Below, in pieces: positions 16,898-25,999 of a DNA stretch of 64,000 bases. The stretch covers positions 3,286,001-3,350,000 of the forward strand of contig OY969418.1 in the NCBI GenBank assembly GCA_963699175.1, written 5' to 3'. The stretch's first letter is position 1. Each line of letters opens with the position of its first letter. The translations under genes were made by a program, and so were the position numbers. This stretch comes from JACPYM01 sp963699175. GTDB lineage: Bacteria; Acidobacteriota; Blastocatellia; RBC074. The notes below the pieces were generated by a model. That model ran no database searches, was not told the origin of the DNA, and saw nothing but the letters and a program-made list of their open reading frames with translations.

Positions 16898-18142
16898 TCA
16901 CATAAAATTTCTGGTATGCAGCCCGGACAGCGCATCAGCTTCTGCTTCGGCAAAGCCGAGTTTCAGCAAGCGCGCCTGCCGCGCGGCATGCATCTCTTCT
17001 TTCAAGCTTTGGACTTTAGCGAAGCCTATTGCGATGGCGGCGGGTGTGGTGTCGCCTGCCGCCAGGAGCACTAGCGCGTCAAAGACTTCTTCGTTAAGAC
17101 CGGTGGTGTTGGCGAGCGCATCGTGACGGCGATTGATGGCCGCCGCCAGCCGCTCGCGCAGCGCCGGTTCAAGCGTAATTTGATATTGCAGATGGCTTAG
17201 GCCGAAGGCGACATGGCGCGCCTCATCCTGCGCCACCAGCCGCGCGATTTGCCGTGTCACGGGGTCGGGCGCGTGTTTTTCCAGAAACCAGAGCAAGTTC
17301 AAGAACGTGCCTTCGCCCAAGACCGAGAGCAGGAATGAGGCCAGTGCAAAATCCGGCTCGTCCAGCAGCGTCTTGAGCGATTGCTGGCCGCTGACAGTCG
17401 AAAGACCCGGCTCGCAGTTGCGCAGCGTGATGCGGCGCGTGAAGACCTCGATGTGGCGCGCTTCATCGGCGACTTGCAGTGCCAATAACTGCATGACTTC
17501 GCGGAAGTGCGGGTGGATTTGCGCGAGGAACTTGGCCGGGATGAGCAGCGCGGCGTTTTCGTTTTCGATCAGGTAGGTCATCACCTGCACGACTGCCTGT
17601 TCGATCTCCGGCGCGTTTTCAAACGGTTCATTCCAATTGATCGCGCTGTCGGCTTGCCATTGCGCGGCGGCGGCCTGCGCGTAGAGTTTGGGCGCGTTCT
17701 CGGCCCAAATGGCGGCCTTGGTGTTGAGTTGAAAGTGAAAGGCGGGGCCGCCCGCTTCGACTTTTGCGCCGCGCGCGGCCAAGCCCCAAGTGCTGCCCGG
17801 TTCGTTGACGACTGCCCCGCTAAGACGCGCGTCGGCCATCCCGGCTTGTTGCGCGCCACGCCAGCGACCGGTCGAACTGGAACCACGCACAACCCAGGCG
17901 AGCAACGGCGAGCCTGTGTTTGCGTCGCACGCAGGGGCTTCATTCCAAATCACCTCGTGCCCTTGCGCGCGACACCAGGCGCGCAGGTGCACGGGCAGTT
18001 CGGGCGAGCGGCCTCTGACGCCGATTCGTCCGCCCACCGGGATTTGCGCCAGCGCGCGTTTGAGCAGCAGGTGTGCGCCTTGCTCAAACGACAATTGCTC
18101 AATATCTATAATCGGCGTTGGTGATGTTTCCGTTGCTGTCAT
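16898..18142 (-). CDS. TusA-like / ferritin-like diiron protein
   Basis: 414 residues from the ATG at 18142. Residues about 8-75 resemble a TusA-type sulfur-carrier fold (a helix ending in IPVGGRIGVRGRSPELPVHLRAWCRAQGHEV) though the usual CPxP Cys is absent. From about residue 160 there is a helical bundle with two ferritin-like iron-binding half sites, ADEARHIEVF and AQDEARHVAFG (ExxH), plus upstream Glu residues (YLIENENAALLIP, GEGTFLNLLWFLEK). Such proteins use a di-iron centre for oxidation. It overlaps the PhnD-like gene upstream by 44 bases and follows an acyl-CoA dehydrogenase, so the three probably act in one pathway, which I cannot name. The fusion is seen; the substrate is not. Confidence 0.7.
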   Translation of the reverse strand: MTATETSPTPIIDIEQLSFEQGAHLLLKRALAQIPVGGRIGVRGRSPELPVHLRAWCRAQGHEVIWNEAPACDANTGSPLLAWVVRGSSSTGRWRGAQQAGMADARLSGAVVNEPGSTWGLAARGAKVEAGGPAFHFQLNTKAAIWAENAPKLYAQAAAAQWQADSAINWNEPFENAPEIEQAVVQVMTYLIENENAALLIPAKFLAQIHPHFREVMQLLALQVADEARHIEVFTRRITLRNCEPGLSTVSGQQSLKTLLDEPDFALASFLLSVLGEGTFLNLLWFLEKHAPDPVTRQIARLVAQDEARHVAFGLSHLQYQITLEPALRERLAAAINRRHDALANTTGLNEEVFDALVLLAAGDTTPAAIAIGFAKVQSLKEEMHAARQARLLKLGFAEAEADALSGLHTRNFM

Positions 18143-18962
18143 AAAAACCTGTCTCATCAACTGCGCGTTCGAGCAGACGATAGCCTTCCACTCGGCCTGG
18201 CCGCCAGACCTTGAGTCCTTCCAGATCGAGCAGCGGCCGGACTTCCGGGTCGTCATACGACATGCCCAATAACAACTCGCGGAACCGCTCGATCAAACCG
18301 GCTGGCGCGGACGAACTGGCCGTCATATTGCAATGGTCGTAAGCGGCAGTCTGCGCCAGAATGCGCGTCGCGCCCCGCGGCAGCGTGCCTTCCGAGCTGA
18401 AGAGCAGATGATTGCCGTCAATCACACAGATTGCGTCAACGCGGCCCGCCATCAACGTGCGCGCCGCCTCGCGTTCACCGCCGATGTGGTCGCCGTGTTT
18501 GCCGCCGAGCAGATCGTGATGCACGACCTCGAAATCAACGCCGGGCATAAGCGCCTGCGCGCGTAGGTGCGAGAGCGGGATCAAAGTGGCTTGGGGCGAA
18601 TCGAGCGTACCTACGCCGACCCGTTTGTCCTTCAGGTCGGCGAGCGTGTGGATGGGCGCATCGGCCCTGACGACAATCACTGAGGTGAGGTCTTGATCAC
18701 TGTCGCGCATAACAATTGCTTCGACCTGTTGGCCGTGCGCAGCAGCCAACCGGCGTGCCCTGACCCAGGCGAGCGGCGAATTCCAGGCGACGTGAAAATG
18801 ACCTGCCAAGTGCGCCTCGACCTGTCGTTCGTAGTTGGAGTAGAGCACGTAATCAAACTCCAAACCCTGTTTTATGAAGTAAGCTTTGAAGCCTTCCCAA
18901 ATCGTAACGACTTTTGGATCGTAAGCGACGGCCCCCAGCAGTAACGGTTCAGTCTTACTCAT
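18099..18962 (-). CDS. PhnD/SsuA-like substrate-binding domain protein, no signal peptide
   Basis: 287 residues. The pattern LLGAVAYDPKVVTIWEGFKAYFIKQGLEFDYVLYSNYERQVEAHLAGHFHVAWNSPLAWV, DLTSVIVVRADAPIHTLADLKDKRVGVGTLDSPQA and LMAGRVDAICVIDGNH is that of the PhnD-type periplasmic binding fold, here split by the usual hinge strands. These normally bind phosphonates, sulfonates or similar in the periplasm, but there is no signal peptide, so this one is cytoplasmic and perhaps an enzyme or sensor. No permease or ATPase gene is next to it. It is flanked by an acyl-CoA dehydrogenase and the ferritin-like gene it overlaps by 44 bases. Confidence 0.75.
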   Translation of the reverse strand: MSKTEPLLLGAVAYDPKVVTIWEGFKAYFIKQGLEFDYVLYSNYERQVEAHLAGHFHVAWNSPLAWVRARRLAAAHGQQVEAIVMRDSDQDLTSVIVVRADAPIHTLADLKDKRVGVGTLDSPQATLIPLSHLRAQALMPGVDFEVVHHDLLGGKHGDHIGGEREAARTLMAGRVDAICVIDGNHLLFSSEGTLPRGATRILAQTAAYDHCNMTASSSAPAGLIERFRELLLGMSYDDPEVRPLLDLEGLKVWRPGRVEGYRLLERAVDETGFYDSNGNITNADYRY

Positions 18963-18980
18963 CGTAAAGTTTCTCCGAAA

Positions 18981-19064
18981 TGTCCGACAAGCTGCCGAGC
19001 TTGTCGGAGTCTTCGCGTTAGACGCAACTCGAAGTCAGCGATAAGCTCGGCAGCTTGTCGGACA
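18981..19064. repeat. Intergenic palindrome, GTCCGACAAGC family
   Basis: Left arm starts TGTCCGACAAGCTGCCGAGC at 18981, right arm ends with its complement at 19064; about 21 bp pair before mismatches begin. A second member lies at 42229-42315. It separates the PhnD-like gene from the acyl-CoA dehydrogenase gene. Confidence 0.85.
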
Positions 19065-19082
19065 GCCTGCGCCGCTCTTTGC

Positions 19083-20222
19083 CTAATCGAACAACGGCTT
19101 GCCGCAAAGCACTCTGCCGATGAAATCGTAGAGCGCATCGGCGGTGGGCGCCATCACAGTCGAAGCGCGCGCATCGCGGAAGTGTCGCTCGACGCCAACC
19201 TCTTTGCGATAGGCTGCGCCGCCGCAGACGCGCATCGCCAAGTCTGTGACCTCGTTCGCGTTCTCGCCAGCAGCAGCTTTGACTTCTAGCACGCGCAGCA
19301 TCGCATCAGCACGCCCTGTTTCGAGCGCCGTGACTGTGTCGTGCAACAGCGCGCGCGCCTGGTCGGTCTTGATGCGCATCCGCGCTAGATAAGCGCGCAC
19401 CGTGGGAAGATCGGCGAGAGTTTGGCCTGTGTGCGTAAGCTCCGTGCCAGAAACGTGTGTGACGGCTTTGTTCGTCGCTGCCTCCATAATGCCAGTGGAG
19501 CAAGCGGCATTCATCACTTGAAAGTAAGGCAATACAACGCCCAGCATCACGTCCGCGCCGCCGCCATCCGTCCCCAGCAGATTTTCAGCCGGGATGACAA
19601 CGCCCTCGCCAATCACCGGCGAAGAATAATTTCCGCGCAGGCCCAGTCCGTTAAACGGCGCGGGGATAGAAAGACCTTTGGCCGAAGCGGGCACCAGCCA
19701 GACTGACGATTGGCCTTCGATGGCAATCGCGCGGCTAGACCAGACGTATGAATCGGCCTGGCCCGCCGAAGTGGCCCAGCTTTTGTGCGCGTCCAGCCGC
19801 ACGCCCTCAGCCAAACGGGTTGCGCTGCTGACCGGCGCCCAGAAGTTGCTGCGCGAGCCGCTTTCAGAAAAAGCCAGCGTTGAAACGTGGCGGCCCGCCG
19901 CAATCTCTTCGCGCACCGCGCGCGGGCCAAAAGCTTCGATGGCCGCTGTGGCGCAATAATGCATGCACACGACCATCGCCGTCGAAGCGCATTCAGTAGC
20001 GAGGCGCTCGACCACTTGCGCTGCGGCGCGATGCGCTTGACCCAAGCCGCCCACTTCGGGGCTGCTGATCAAACCCAGCAGGCCGGCTTGCCCGAGCGCG
20101 TCGAGTGCGGCGCGCGGGAAAGACGCGCTCGTGTCTATTTCAACTGCGGCGGGCGCAATCACGTTGTTGATGATTTTTTCCAGTTCGGTTAGGTAAGCAG
20201 GTTGAGCGGTTTGCTCACTCAT
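19083..20222 (-). CDS. Acyl-CoA dehydrogenase family flavoprotein
   Basis: 379 residues with the family order: N-terminal helices (FPRAALDALGQAGLLGLISSPEVGGLG), central beta domain (LAFSESGSRSNFWAPVSSATR, GVRLDAHKSWATSAGQADSYVWSSRA), and C-terminal helix bundle ending MRVCGGAAYRKEVGVERHFRDARASTVMAPTADALYDFIGRVLCG. FAD-binding is expected. The catalytic Glu of true acyl-CoA dehydrogenases is not obvious, so it may be of the flavin monooxygenase-like branch (DszC/SfnC type), which would fit a sulfur or phosphonate context with the PhnD-like neighbour; this is inference. It heads a three-gene minus-strand cluster. Confidence 0.85.
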   Translation of the reverse strand: MSEQTAQPAYLTELEKIINNVIAPAAVEIDTSASFPRAALDALGQAGLLGLISSPEVGGLGQAHRAAAQVVERLATECASTAMVVCMHYCATAAIEAFGPRAVREEIAAGRHVSTLAFSESGSRSNFWAPVSSATRLAEGVRLDAHKSWATSAGQADSYVWSSRAIAIEGQSSVWLVPASAKGLSIPAPFNGLGLRGNYSSPVIGEGVVIPAENLLGTDGGGADVMLGVVLPYFQVMNAACSTGIMEAATNKAVTHVSGTELTHTGQTLADLPTVRAYLARMRIKTDQARALLHDTVTALETGRADAMLRVLEVKAAAGENANEVTDLAMRVCGGAAYRKEVGVERHFRDARASTVMAPTADALYDFIGRVLCGKPLFD

Positions 20223-20811
20223 TCAAAGCTCCTTCCTTATAGGGTATGAGTTTGGGTGCTCACGGTCACGCTTGGAGACCAAATGCGGGCAGACGAAACA
20301 CTGCTTGCGGCAAATGTTTGGTTCGCCAAACGTAGCTGTGATGCGTGTCAGCGCAGGGCCTGCGGCATCTGGCCCTGCGACAAAGGAAGGGTCAGGCCGA
20401 AAGTCCAAAGCGCCGCTTTACCTGTCGCAGAACTTGCGACCGGAATAGTGCGGTTCAATGCTTGAATATCGTTTTGCTCATTACGTTCTGCTATTGTCAG
20501 GCAAAAGACGATAGCGGTCTTCACCTGAGCGAATGTTTATGGAATCTACGACTGCGCAGATTGTACATGCTTCCGAGTCAAATAAAAGTTGCTTCAAACT
20601 GACTAGACGAGGAATTGAAAGTTTGACTAAATCGGCGCACCTTCTTACCATTCCTCAGCGATCAAAACGCGGTGTGCCCGGAAAACCAGCTTCGGCAAGT
20701 TTATCTTCCAAGTTCAGATCTCGCCGGAATAACTCTGATGGAGAAAATTCCCCAAGCTACTTACGCCGCCAGCGCGCCTTTAGCATTGTGGCGACTTGAA
20801 GATATTGCAGT
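20223..20811. other. Intergenic region with small hairpins
   Basis: 589 bases between divergent genes. On the minus strand a 61-codon frame (20223-20408, TTG start) ends directly at the acyl-CoA dehydrogenase start and contains CRKQCFVC, a CxxxCxxC pattern; I cannot support it as a gene. Small stems occur: CAGGGCC/GGCCCTG and TTTGG/CCAAA with a CGAA loop, upstream of the dehydrogenase. A plus-strand frame at 20533-20799 looks non-coding. Nothing else is recognised. Confidence 0.4.
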
Positions 20812-21639
20812 ATGAAAAATCCAAGCATATTCCCCCTGCCCTCAGCCGTAACAAACGAACTTCCGGCAGGTCGAGCCGCGTTGATTGTCGGACATCCAGG
20901 CCACGAATTACGAATGCACGGCTGGCTTGAGTTAGCGCAACCGCTGTTTTTTGTCTTAACCGATGGATCAGGGCATACAGGACGATCCAGACTAGATTCG
21001 ACAACGCAGATCTTAGCCCGCGCAGGTGCGACGCCTGGCGGCATTTACGGAAGACTTACTGACCACACTTTATACACTGCACTGCTCGATCACGACTCCG
21101 ACCTTTTTATTGGGCTGCTGGAAGAGTTGAGCCAGTCGCTTGCCAGCCAAGCGATAACTTACATCGTTGGTGATGCGAGCGAGAATTATAATCCGGGGCA
21201 TGAGGTCTGCCGCATGTTGATTAATGCGGCGGTAAAGCGGGTGTGGTACGTTGCTGGGCGGCAGATCGCAAATTTCGATTTTCCACTTGTCGGGCCGCCG
21301 AATAATTGCCCGGAGCGATTGCGCCGCGAAGCTATTTTCTTGCAGCTAGACGATCCAGCGTTAGAGCGTAAACTGACTGTGGCGCGCAATTACTCAGCCA
21401 TCGCGGCTGACCTGAATGCTGCGCTGAATGAGTTAGGCCCCGAAGCTTTCCGCGTCGAATGTTTGCGTACAGTGGGAACGGAGGCCGCAGCAATCGCCCC
21501 CTTGTCTGAGCCGCCATTTTACGAACGCTATGGTGAGCAGCAGGTAGCCGCAGGCTATTACAACCGCGTGCTCCGTTACAACGAGCACGTCAGGCCACTC
21601 GCCGCTGCACTCGATGCTTATCTGAGAGAACCGTGCTGA
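20812..21639 (+). CDS. PIG-L/LmbE-like deacetylase family protein
   Basis: 275 residues. ALIVGHPGHELRMHGWLELAQPLFFVLTDGSGH has the layout of the PIG-L N-acetylglucosaminyl deacetylase family (usually HPDDE then TxGxxG), with HPGHE in place of HPDDE, and NPGHEVCRML as the later HxxH-like site. These zinc enzymes remove acetyl groups from sugar amides; the altered motif makes metal binding uncertain. The stop overlaps the start of the glycosyltransferase gene (TGATG). Deacetylase plus glycosyltransferase suggests synthesis of a surface glycan. Many such genes occur in glycan clusters, but this cluster is only these two. Confidence 0.6.
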   Translation: MKNPSIFPLPSAVTNELPAGRAALIVGHPGHELRMHGWLELAQPLFFVLTDGSGHTGRSRLDSTTQILARAGATPGGIYGRLTDHTLYTALLDHDSDLFIGLLEELSQSLASQAITYIVGDASENYNPGHEVCRMLINAAVKRVWYVAGRQIANFDFPLVGPPNNCPERLRREAIFLQLDDPALERKLTVARNYSAIAADLNAALNELGPEAFRVECLRTVGTEAAAIAPLSEPPFYERYGEQQVAAGYYNRVLRYNEHVRPLAAALDAYLREPC

Positions 21640-21881
21640 TGAGCAGCTTGCGGGTTCTGATCACTAACAACACTCTGGCAAATCGCGCAGGCTCGGAGTT
21701 GTACGTGCGCGATCTGGCGACGGCGCTGTTAGCGCGCGGGCACAAGCCAGTGGCTTACAGCACAGTGCTGGGCGAGGTCGCCGACGAGTTGCGCGCGGCG
21801 ACCATCCCTGTCATCAATGATCTGGCGCTGCTCACCGCCCAGCCAGACATTATTCACGGCCAACACCATTATGAAACATGA
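21639..21881 (+). pseudogene. Glycosyltransferase N-terminal part (frameshifted)
   Basis: 80 codons: SSLRVLITNNTLANRAGSELYVRDLATALLARGHKPVAYS is the first Rossmann segment of a GT4-type glycosyltransferase, ending at PDIIHGQHHYET before a TGA. The remainder of the same protein follows in another frame from 21878. In this family the sequence should continue straight from HHxET into MTALLRFPxVPAIYVCHG, so the gene has lost one base at about 21876-21880, by mutation or by an assembly error. Starts at an ATG overlapping the stop of the deacetylase gene. Confidence 0.7.
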
Positions 21882-22975
21882 CCGCGCTCTTGCGGTTTCC
21901 TGCCGTGCCAGCCATTTACGTTTGTCATGGCTGGTTGCCCTGGGAAGAGGCTCCGCCACAATTCCCACGCATAAGGCGATATGTCGCGGTTGACTACACC
22001 TGCCGTGACCGGCTCGTTTGTGAGAGCGCCATACCGGAAGAACGGGTATCGGTGCTACTCAATTTTGTTGATCTGCGCCGGTTCAAGCCGCGCGGCCCAC
22101 TGCCCTCACACCCGAAACGTGCTTTGGTCTTTAGTAACAATGCTAACGAGCATAATTACCTTGGGATGGTACGTGAGGTTTGTGTTCGCTTCGAGATCGA
22201 GTTGGACGTAATGGGTCTGAGCGCTGGCACTGCCTGTGCGCGTCCCGAAGAGGTACTGGGAAACTACGATCTGGTTTTCGCCAAGGCACGCGCCGCACTT
22301 GAAGCATTGGCTGTAGGAGCGGCAGTTGTGCTTTGTGATGCGGTCGGAACTGGCCCAATGGTGACAATGGCAGAAGTTGATCGGCTCCGTTCACTCAACT
22401 TTGGCATCCGCACGTTGAACCGACCTATCACCAGCGAGGCGCTGGCACAAGAGATCGCTCGCTATGATGCGGCTGACGCTGCTGCAGTTTCCGCGCGCAT
22501 CCGCGCTGAAGCGGGGCGCGAGCCGGTCGTAGATCAGTTGATCGAGCTTTATCGAAGCGTCATCAAGGAGCACGAAGAATCACCAACACCTACGATGGAA
22601 GCCGAAGGGCACGCGGCGGTAGCTTACCTGCGGTGGCTTTCCCCGCGAGTCAAGGAAAGAGACCAGCTTTGGGCTGAGTGCGAACATGAAAGAGCCAAGA
22701 GCAGGTTGGCGATCAAAGACAAGGAGCGACCTTGGGTCGAGTACGAGCGTGAAAAAGCTAAGAGCGAGTTAGCAATTAAGGAGAAAGACCGCCTTTGGGC
22801 TAAGTGCCAACGATTAAAGGCCGAACGTAAGAAGGTCGAAGGTGAGTTGGCGCTGCTACGCGCTTCACCGCTCGTCCGTCTGCGCGACTGGTTGCTGAGA
22901 GCGCCGCACTTACCAGCGCTTTACCGGGCCTTGCTACGCCGCCCCAGCGCCCGCAACCGATTGGATAAAGCTTGA
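21878..22975 (+). pseudogene. Glycosyltransferase C-terminal part with coiled-coil tail
   Basis: 365 codons beginning MTALLRFPAVPAIYVCHGWLPWEEAPP, continuing AVDYTCRDRLVCESAIPEERVSVLLNFVDLRRFKPRG, and a C-terminal nucleotide-sugar binding half (VFAKARAALEALAVGAAVVLCDAVG with the usual Glu). Together with the preceding frame it makes a complete GT4-like enzyme of about 445 residues. Residues about 255-330 are a charged coiled coil built of three related 22-24 residue units (ERDQLWAECEHERAKSRLAI, KERPWVEYEREKAKSELAI, KDRLWAKCQRLKAER). The ATG overlaps the TGA of the first part, so translational coupling could still give two chains, but a frameshift is the simpler reading. Confidence 0.65.
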
Positions 22976-23300
22976 ACCTCTTCCGGCTGCCGTGTAGAAT
23001 CCAGGCTCGAAGCAGATCAATCGGAGAACTAAAGAGCAATGACAAAGGTAGCGAATAAATACAGACGAGGGTTCGAAAGTCGCGCCACGGCCATAATGCG
23101 CGCCGCCGGCAATATCCCGCAGACCGCCCTCTCCCTTACTTTGCAGCGCAATACCCGCTAACGGGTTTCAATTGCGCTGCGTCCTCCGACCGCACTCTTA
23201 CCACACGAGTTTATAAACTTGCCTTGCATTCTGCAGTGATGTGGCAGCTATGTGATCATCGCTCTTTTGATTTTGCGAGGCCCTTGACCGCGAGAGAACC
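22976..23300. other. Intergenic region upstream of leuS
   Basis: 325 bases. Contains a compound hairpin at 23144-23179 (CAGCGCAAT pairing with ATTGCGCTG, enclosing ACCCG-CTAA-CGGGT). A 40-codon frame from 23039 (MTKVANKYRRGFESR) has no good ribosome-binding site and is not supported. The hairpin could be a terminator for the upstream genes or a leader structure of leuS. Confidence 0.4.
23144..23179. other. Compound hairpin before leuS
   Basis: Outer stem CAGCGCAAT (23144-23152) with ATTGCGCTG (23171-23179), inner stem ACCCG (23153-23157) with CGGGT (23162-23166), four-base loop CTAA and a four-base bulge. No T tract follows. Confidence 0.5.
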
Positions 23301-25904
23301 ATGAACGAAAAATATTTTCCCGAAGAGATCGAAGAGCGCCAGCAACAACGCTGGGCTGAGGCCAAAGTCTTCGAGGTCGAAGTAGACCCGCAGAAACCGA
23401 AGTTCTACTGCCTGGAGATGCTGCCCTATCCTTCGGGGCGCATCCACATGGGCCACGTGCGTAACTACTCCATCGGCGACGCGTTGTCACACTTCAAACG
23501 CATGCAAGGTTTCAACGTGCTACACCCAATGGGCTGGGACGCTTTCGGCATGCCGGCTGAAAATGCTGCGATCAAAAACAACGCGCGCCCCGACAAGTGG
23601 ACGTTCGAGAACATTGACGCGATGCGCGTGCAATTGAAGCGCATGGGTTTCAGCTACGACTGGCGCCGCGAAATCGCTTCGTGCACGCCGGAATATTACC
23701 GCTGGAATCAGTGGTTCTTTGTCCAAATGTGGAAGCGTGACCTGATCTACCGCAAGAACGCGACGGTCAACTGGTGCGACAAGTGCAACACCTCGCTGGC
23801 CAACGAGCAAGCCGAAGGCGGCTTCTGTTGGCGACACGAAGACACGCCCGTCCAACAGCGCGAGCTGGAGCAGTGGTTCGTGCGCGTGGCCAATTACACC
23901 AACGAGCTGCTGGACGACTTGGACACACTGGAAGGCGGCTGGCCTGATCGTGTGATTACGATGCAGCGCAACTGGATTGGGCGCAGTAAAGGTGCGGAAG
24001 TGGATTTTGGCATTGAGGGCGAGCCGGACAAAAAGATTCGCATTTTCACCACGCGCGTTGACACGATCTACGGCGCTACCTCAGTGATCCTGGCGCCAGA
24101 ACATCCGTACATCGAAGAATGGATCGCAGTGGGCAAAGCGAGTGATGAGCTGAAAACTTTTGTCGAGCAGCAGCAAGCCATTGCTGCTGAAGACCGTATT
24201 GCCGAAGGCAAGGAAAAGCTGGGCGTTTTCACCGGCCATTACGCCATCAATCCGTTCAACAATGAAAAGCTGCCGATCTGGACGGCCAACTTCGTGCTGA
24301 CCGGTTACGGCACGGGCGCGATTATGGCCGTGCCAGCGCACGATGAACGCGATTTCGAATTCTCGCAGAAATACGGCCTGCCGATTCCGCGCGTCATCAA
24401 GCTGGCTGATTCTATCGAAGCGGACGATGCCCCCGTCGAGGCCGTTTTCACCGCGAAAGACGAATCCGGCGTAGTCATCAACTCCGGCCAATTCAGCGGA
24501 ATGAAAGTGCCGGACGCGATTGCCGCAATGACTGCTTATGCAGAACAACACGGCTTCGGCACGGCGCAGACCAATTTCAAAATCCGCGACTGGGGCGTCT
24601 CGCGCCAACGCGCCTGGGGCACGCCCATCCCGTTCATCCACTGTGCCAAGTGCGGCATCGTCCCCGTGCCCGAAGAGCAACTGCCGGTCGTGCTGCCGAC
24701 CGATCTGGACTTCGCGTCGAAAGGCGCGCCACTGGCCGAACACGAAAGCTTTGTGAATACGACGTGTCCGACTTGCGGCGGCGCGGCGCGGCGCGACACC
24801 GACACGATGGACACCTTTGTGGATTCGACGTGGTACTACTTCCGCTACGCCGACCCGCACAACGACAAGCTGCCCTTCGCGCCGGAGGTAGCCGCCTACT
24901 GGACGCCGGTCGAGCAGTACATCGGCGGCATCGAACACGCCGTGCTGCACCTGATCTACACGCGGCTGTGGACGAAGATCATGCGCGACCTGGGCCTGAT
25001 CTCATTCGGCGAACCGGTCAAGAAGCTGCTGACGCAGGGCATGGTCTGTCTGACGACTTATCGCTGCGAGGAACACGATTGGCTGTATCCGAGTGAAGTC
25101 GTTGATGGCAAGTGCGTCACCTGCGGTCGTATAGCGACAGTCGGTCGCATCGAGAAGATGTCGAAGTCGAAGAAAAACACGATTGACCCCGACGAGATGA
25201 TTAAGATTCACGGTGCGGACACTGTGCGGCTGTTTATGTTGTTCGCCGCGCCGCCCGAAAAAGACCTGGAATGGAGCGAGGCTGGCGCAGAAGGCGCGTC
25301 ACGCTTCCTGAACCGCGTCTGGCGCATCATTCACAAGTGGCACGACAAATTGGACGGCGCTGCCGAAGGTGAGTTTTCGTCTGCTGCCCGTGCGTTGCGC
25401 CGCAAGACGCACCAGACGATCAAGCGCGTCACGACCGATATTGGCGAGCGCATGAACTTCAACACCGCCGTCGCCGCGCAGATGGAACTGACCAACGAGG
25501 TCTACGCCTTTGACGGCACGTTGAAAGACGGCGCGACCGCTGCCGACAAATTCGCGCTGAAAGAGGCGCTGGAAGCGTTGGCCAAGCTGCTGGCCCCATT
25601 CACGCCGCACATTGCGGAAGAGTTGTGGACGGCTTTGAAAGGCGCGGGGGGCCACAATGAAGCCGTGGTGGCTGCTGCCTGGCCGCAGTTCGATGCAGAG
25701 TTGGCCAAAGAGGAAGAACTGGAAATCCCGGTTCAACTGAACGGCAAGCTGATCGCGCGGCTGGTCGTTCCGGCTAACATAGCAGACGAAGCCTTGAAAG
25801 AAGCGGCGCTAGCCAACGAGCGCGTCCAAGCCAAGCTGGAAGGCCGGCAAGTCGTCAAGACGATTGTGGTTCCAAAGCGGTTGGTCAATCTGGTGGCGAA
25901 GTAA
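23301..25904 (+). CDS. leuS: Leucyl-tRNA synthetase
   Basis: 867 residues, a full-length class I synthetase. HIGH motif as HMGH at residue 49 (PYPSGRIHMGHVRNYSIGD), Zn-binding segment CDKCNTSLANEQ..GFCW, editing domain (TTRVDTIYGATSVILAPEH, VPAHDERDFEFSQKYGLPI), DTMDTFVDSTWYYFRYADPHN, and KMSKS at residue 619 (EKMSKSKKNTIDPDEMI). The anticodon-binding and C-terminal domains are complete. It charges tRNA-Leu in the cytoplasm and proofreads mischarged norvaline or isoleucine. A strong intrinsic terminator follows the stop, so the gene seems to be a single transcription unit. Confidence 0.97.
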   Translation: MNEKYFPEEIEERQQQRWAEAKVFEVEVDPQKPKFYCLEMLPYPSGRIHMGHVRNYSIGDALSHFKRMQGFNVLHPMGWDAFGMPAENAAIKNNARPDKWTFENIDAMRVQLKRMGFSYDWRREIASCTPEYYRWNQWFFVQMWKRDLIYRKNATVNWCDKCNTSLANEQAEGGFCWRHEDTPVQQRELEQWFVRVANYTNELLDDLDTLEGGWPDRVITMQRNWIGRSKGAEVDFGIEGEPDKKIRIFTTRVDTIYGATSVILAPEHPYIEEWIAVGKASDELKTFVEQQQAIAAEDRIAEGKEKLGVFTGHYAINPFNNEKLPIWTANFVLTGYGTGAIMAVPAHDERDFEFSQKYGLPIPRVIKLADSIEADDAPVEAVFTAKDESGVVINSGQFSGMKVPDAIAAMTAYAEQHGFGTAQTNFKIRDWGVSRQRAWGTPIPFIHCAKCGIVPVPEEQLPVVLPTDLDFASKGAPLAEHESFVNTTCPTCGGAARRDTDTMDTFVDSTWYYFRYADPHNDKLPFAPEVAAYWTPVEQYIGGIEHAVLHLIYTRLWTKIMRDLGLISFGEPVKKLLTQGMVCLTTYRCEEHDWLYPSEVVDGKCVTCGRIATVGRIEKMSKSKKNTIDPDEMIKIHGADTVRLFMLFAAPPEKDLEWSEAGAEGASRFLNRVWRIIHKWHDKLDGAAEGEFSSAARALRRKTHQTIKRVTTDIGERMNFNTAVAAQMELTNEVYAFDGTLKDGATAADKFALKEALEALAKLLAPFTPHIAEELWTALKGAGGHNEAVVAAAWPQFDAELAKEEELEIPVQLNGKLIARLVVPANIADEALKEAALANERVQAKLEGRQVVKTIVVPKRLVNLVAK

Positions 25905-25926
25905 GCTAAATTCGCACAGTAACTTT

Positions 25927-25958
25927 AAGAGGCACAGGTACTTGTATTTGTGCCTCTT
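25927..25958 (+). terminator. Rho-independent terminator of leuS
   Basis: AAGAGGCACA (25927-25936) pairs with TGTGCCTCTT (25949-25958), 12-base loop, followed by TGTTTTTTTA. It lies 22 bases after the leuS stop. Confidence 0.9.
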
Positions 25959-25999
25959 TGTTTTTTTATTGGGCTGAAAAAATAACTCATTGACGAATA

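Noticed and set aside
15630..16901. Second long minus-strand frame opposite gyrB
   Set aside because: Antisense shadow of the gyrB 3' half.
20533..20799. 88-codon plus-strand frame before the deacetylase gene
   Set aside because: Low-complexity, no ribosome site and no recognisable domain.
21879..21881. TGA at the end of the first glycosyltransferase frame read as selenocysteine
   Set aside because: Read-through gives an unrelated sequence; the homologous continuation is in another frame, so it is a frameshift rather than recoding.
23039..23161. 40-codon frame upstream of leuS
   Set aside because: No good ribosome site, no family, and the end overlaps a hairpin.
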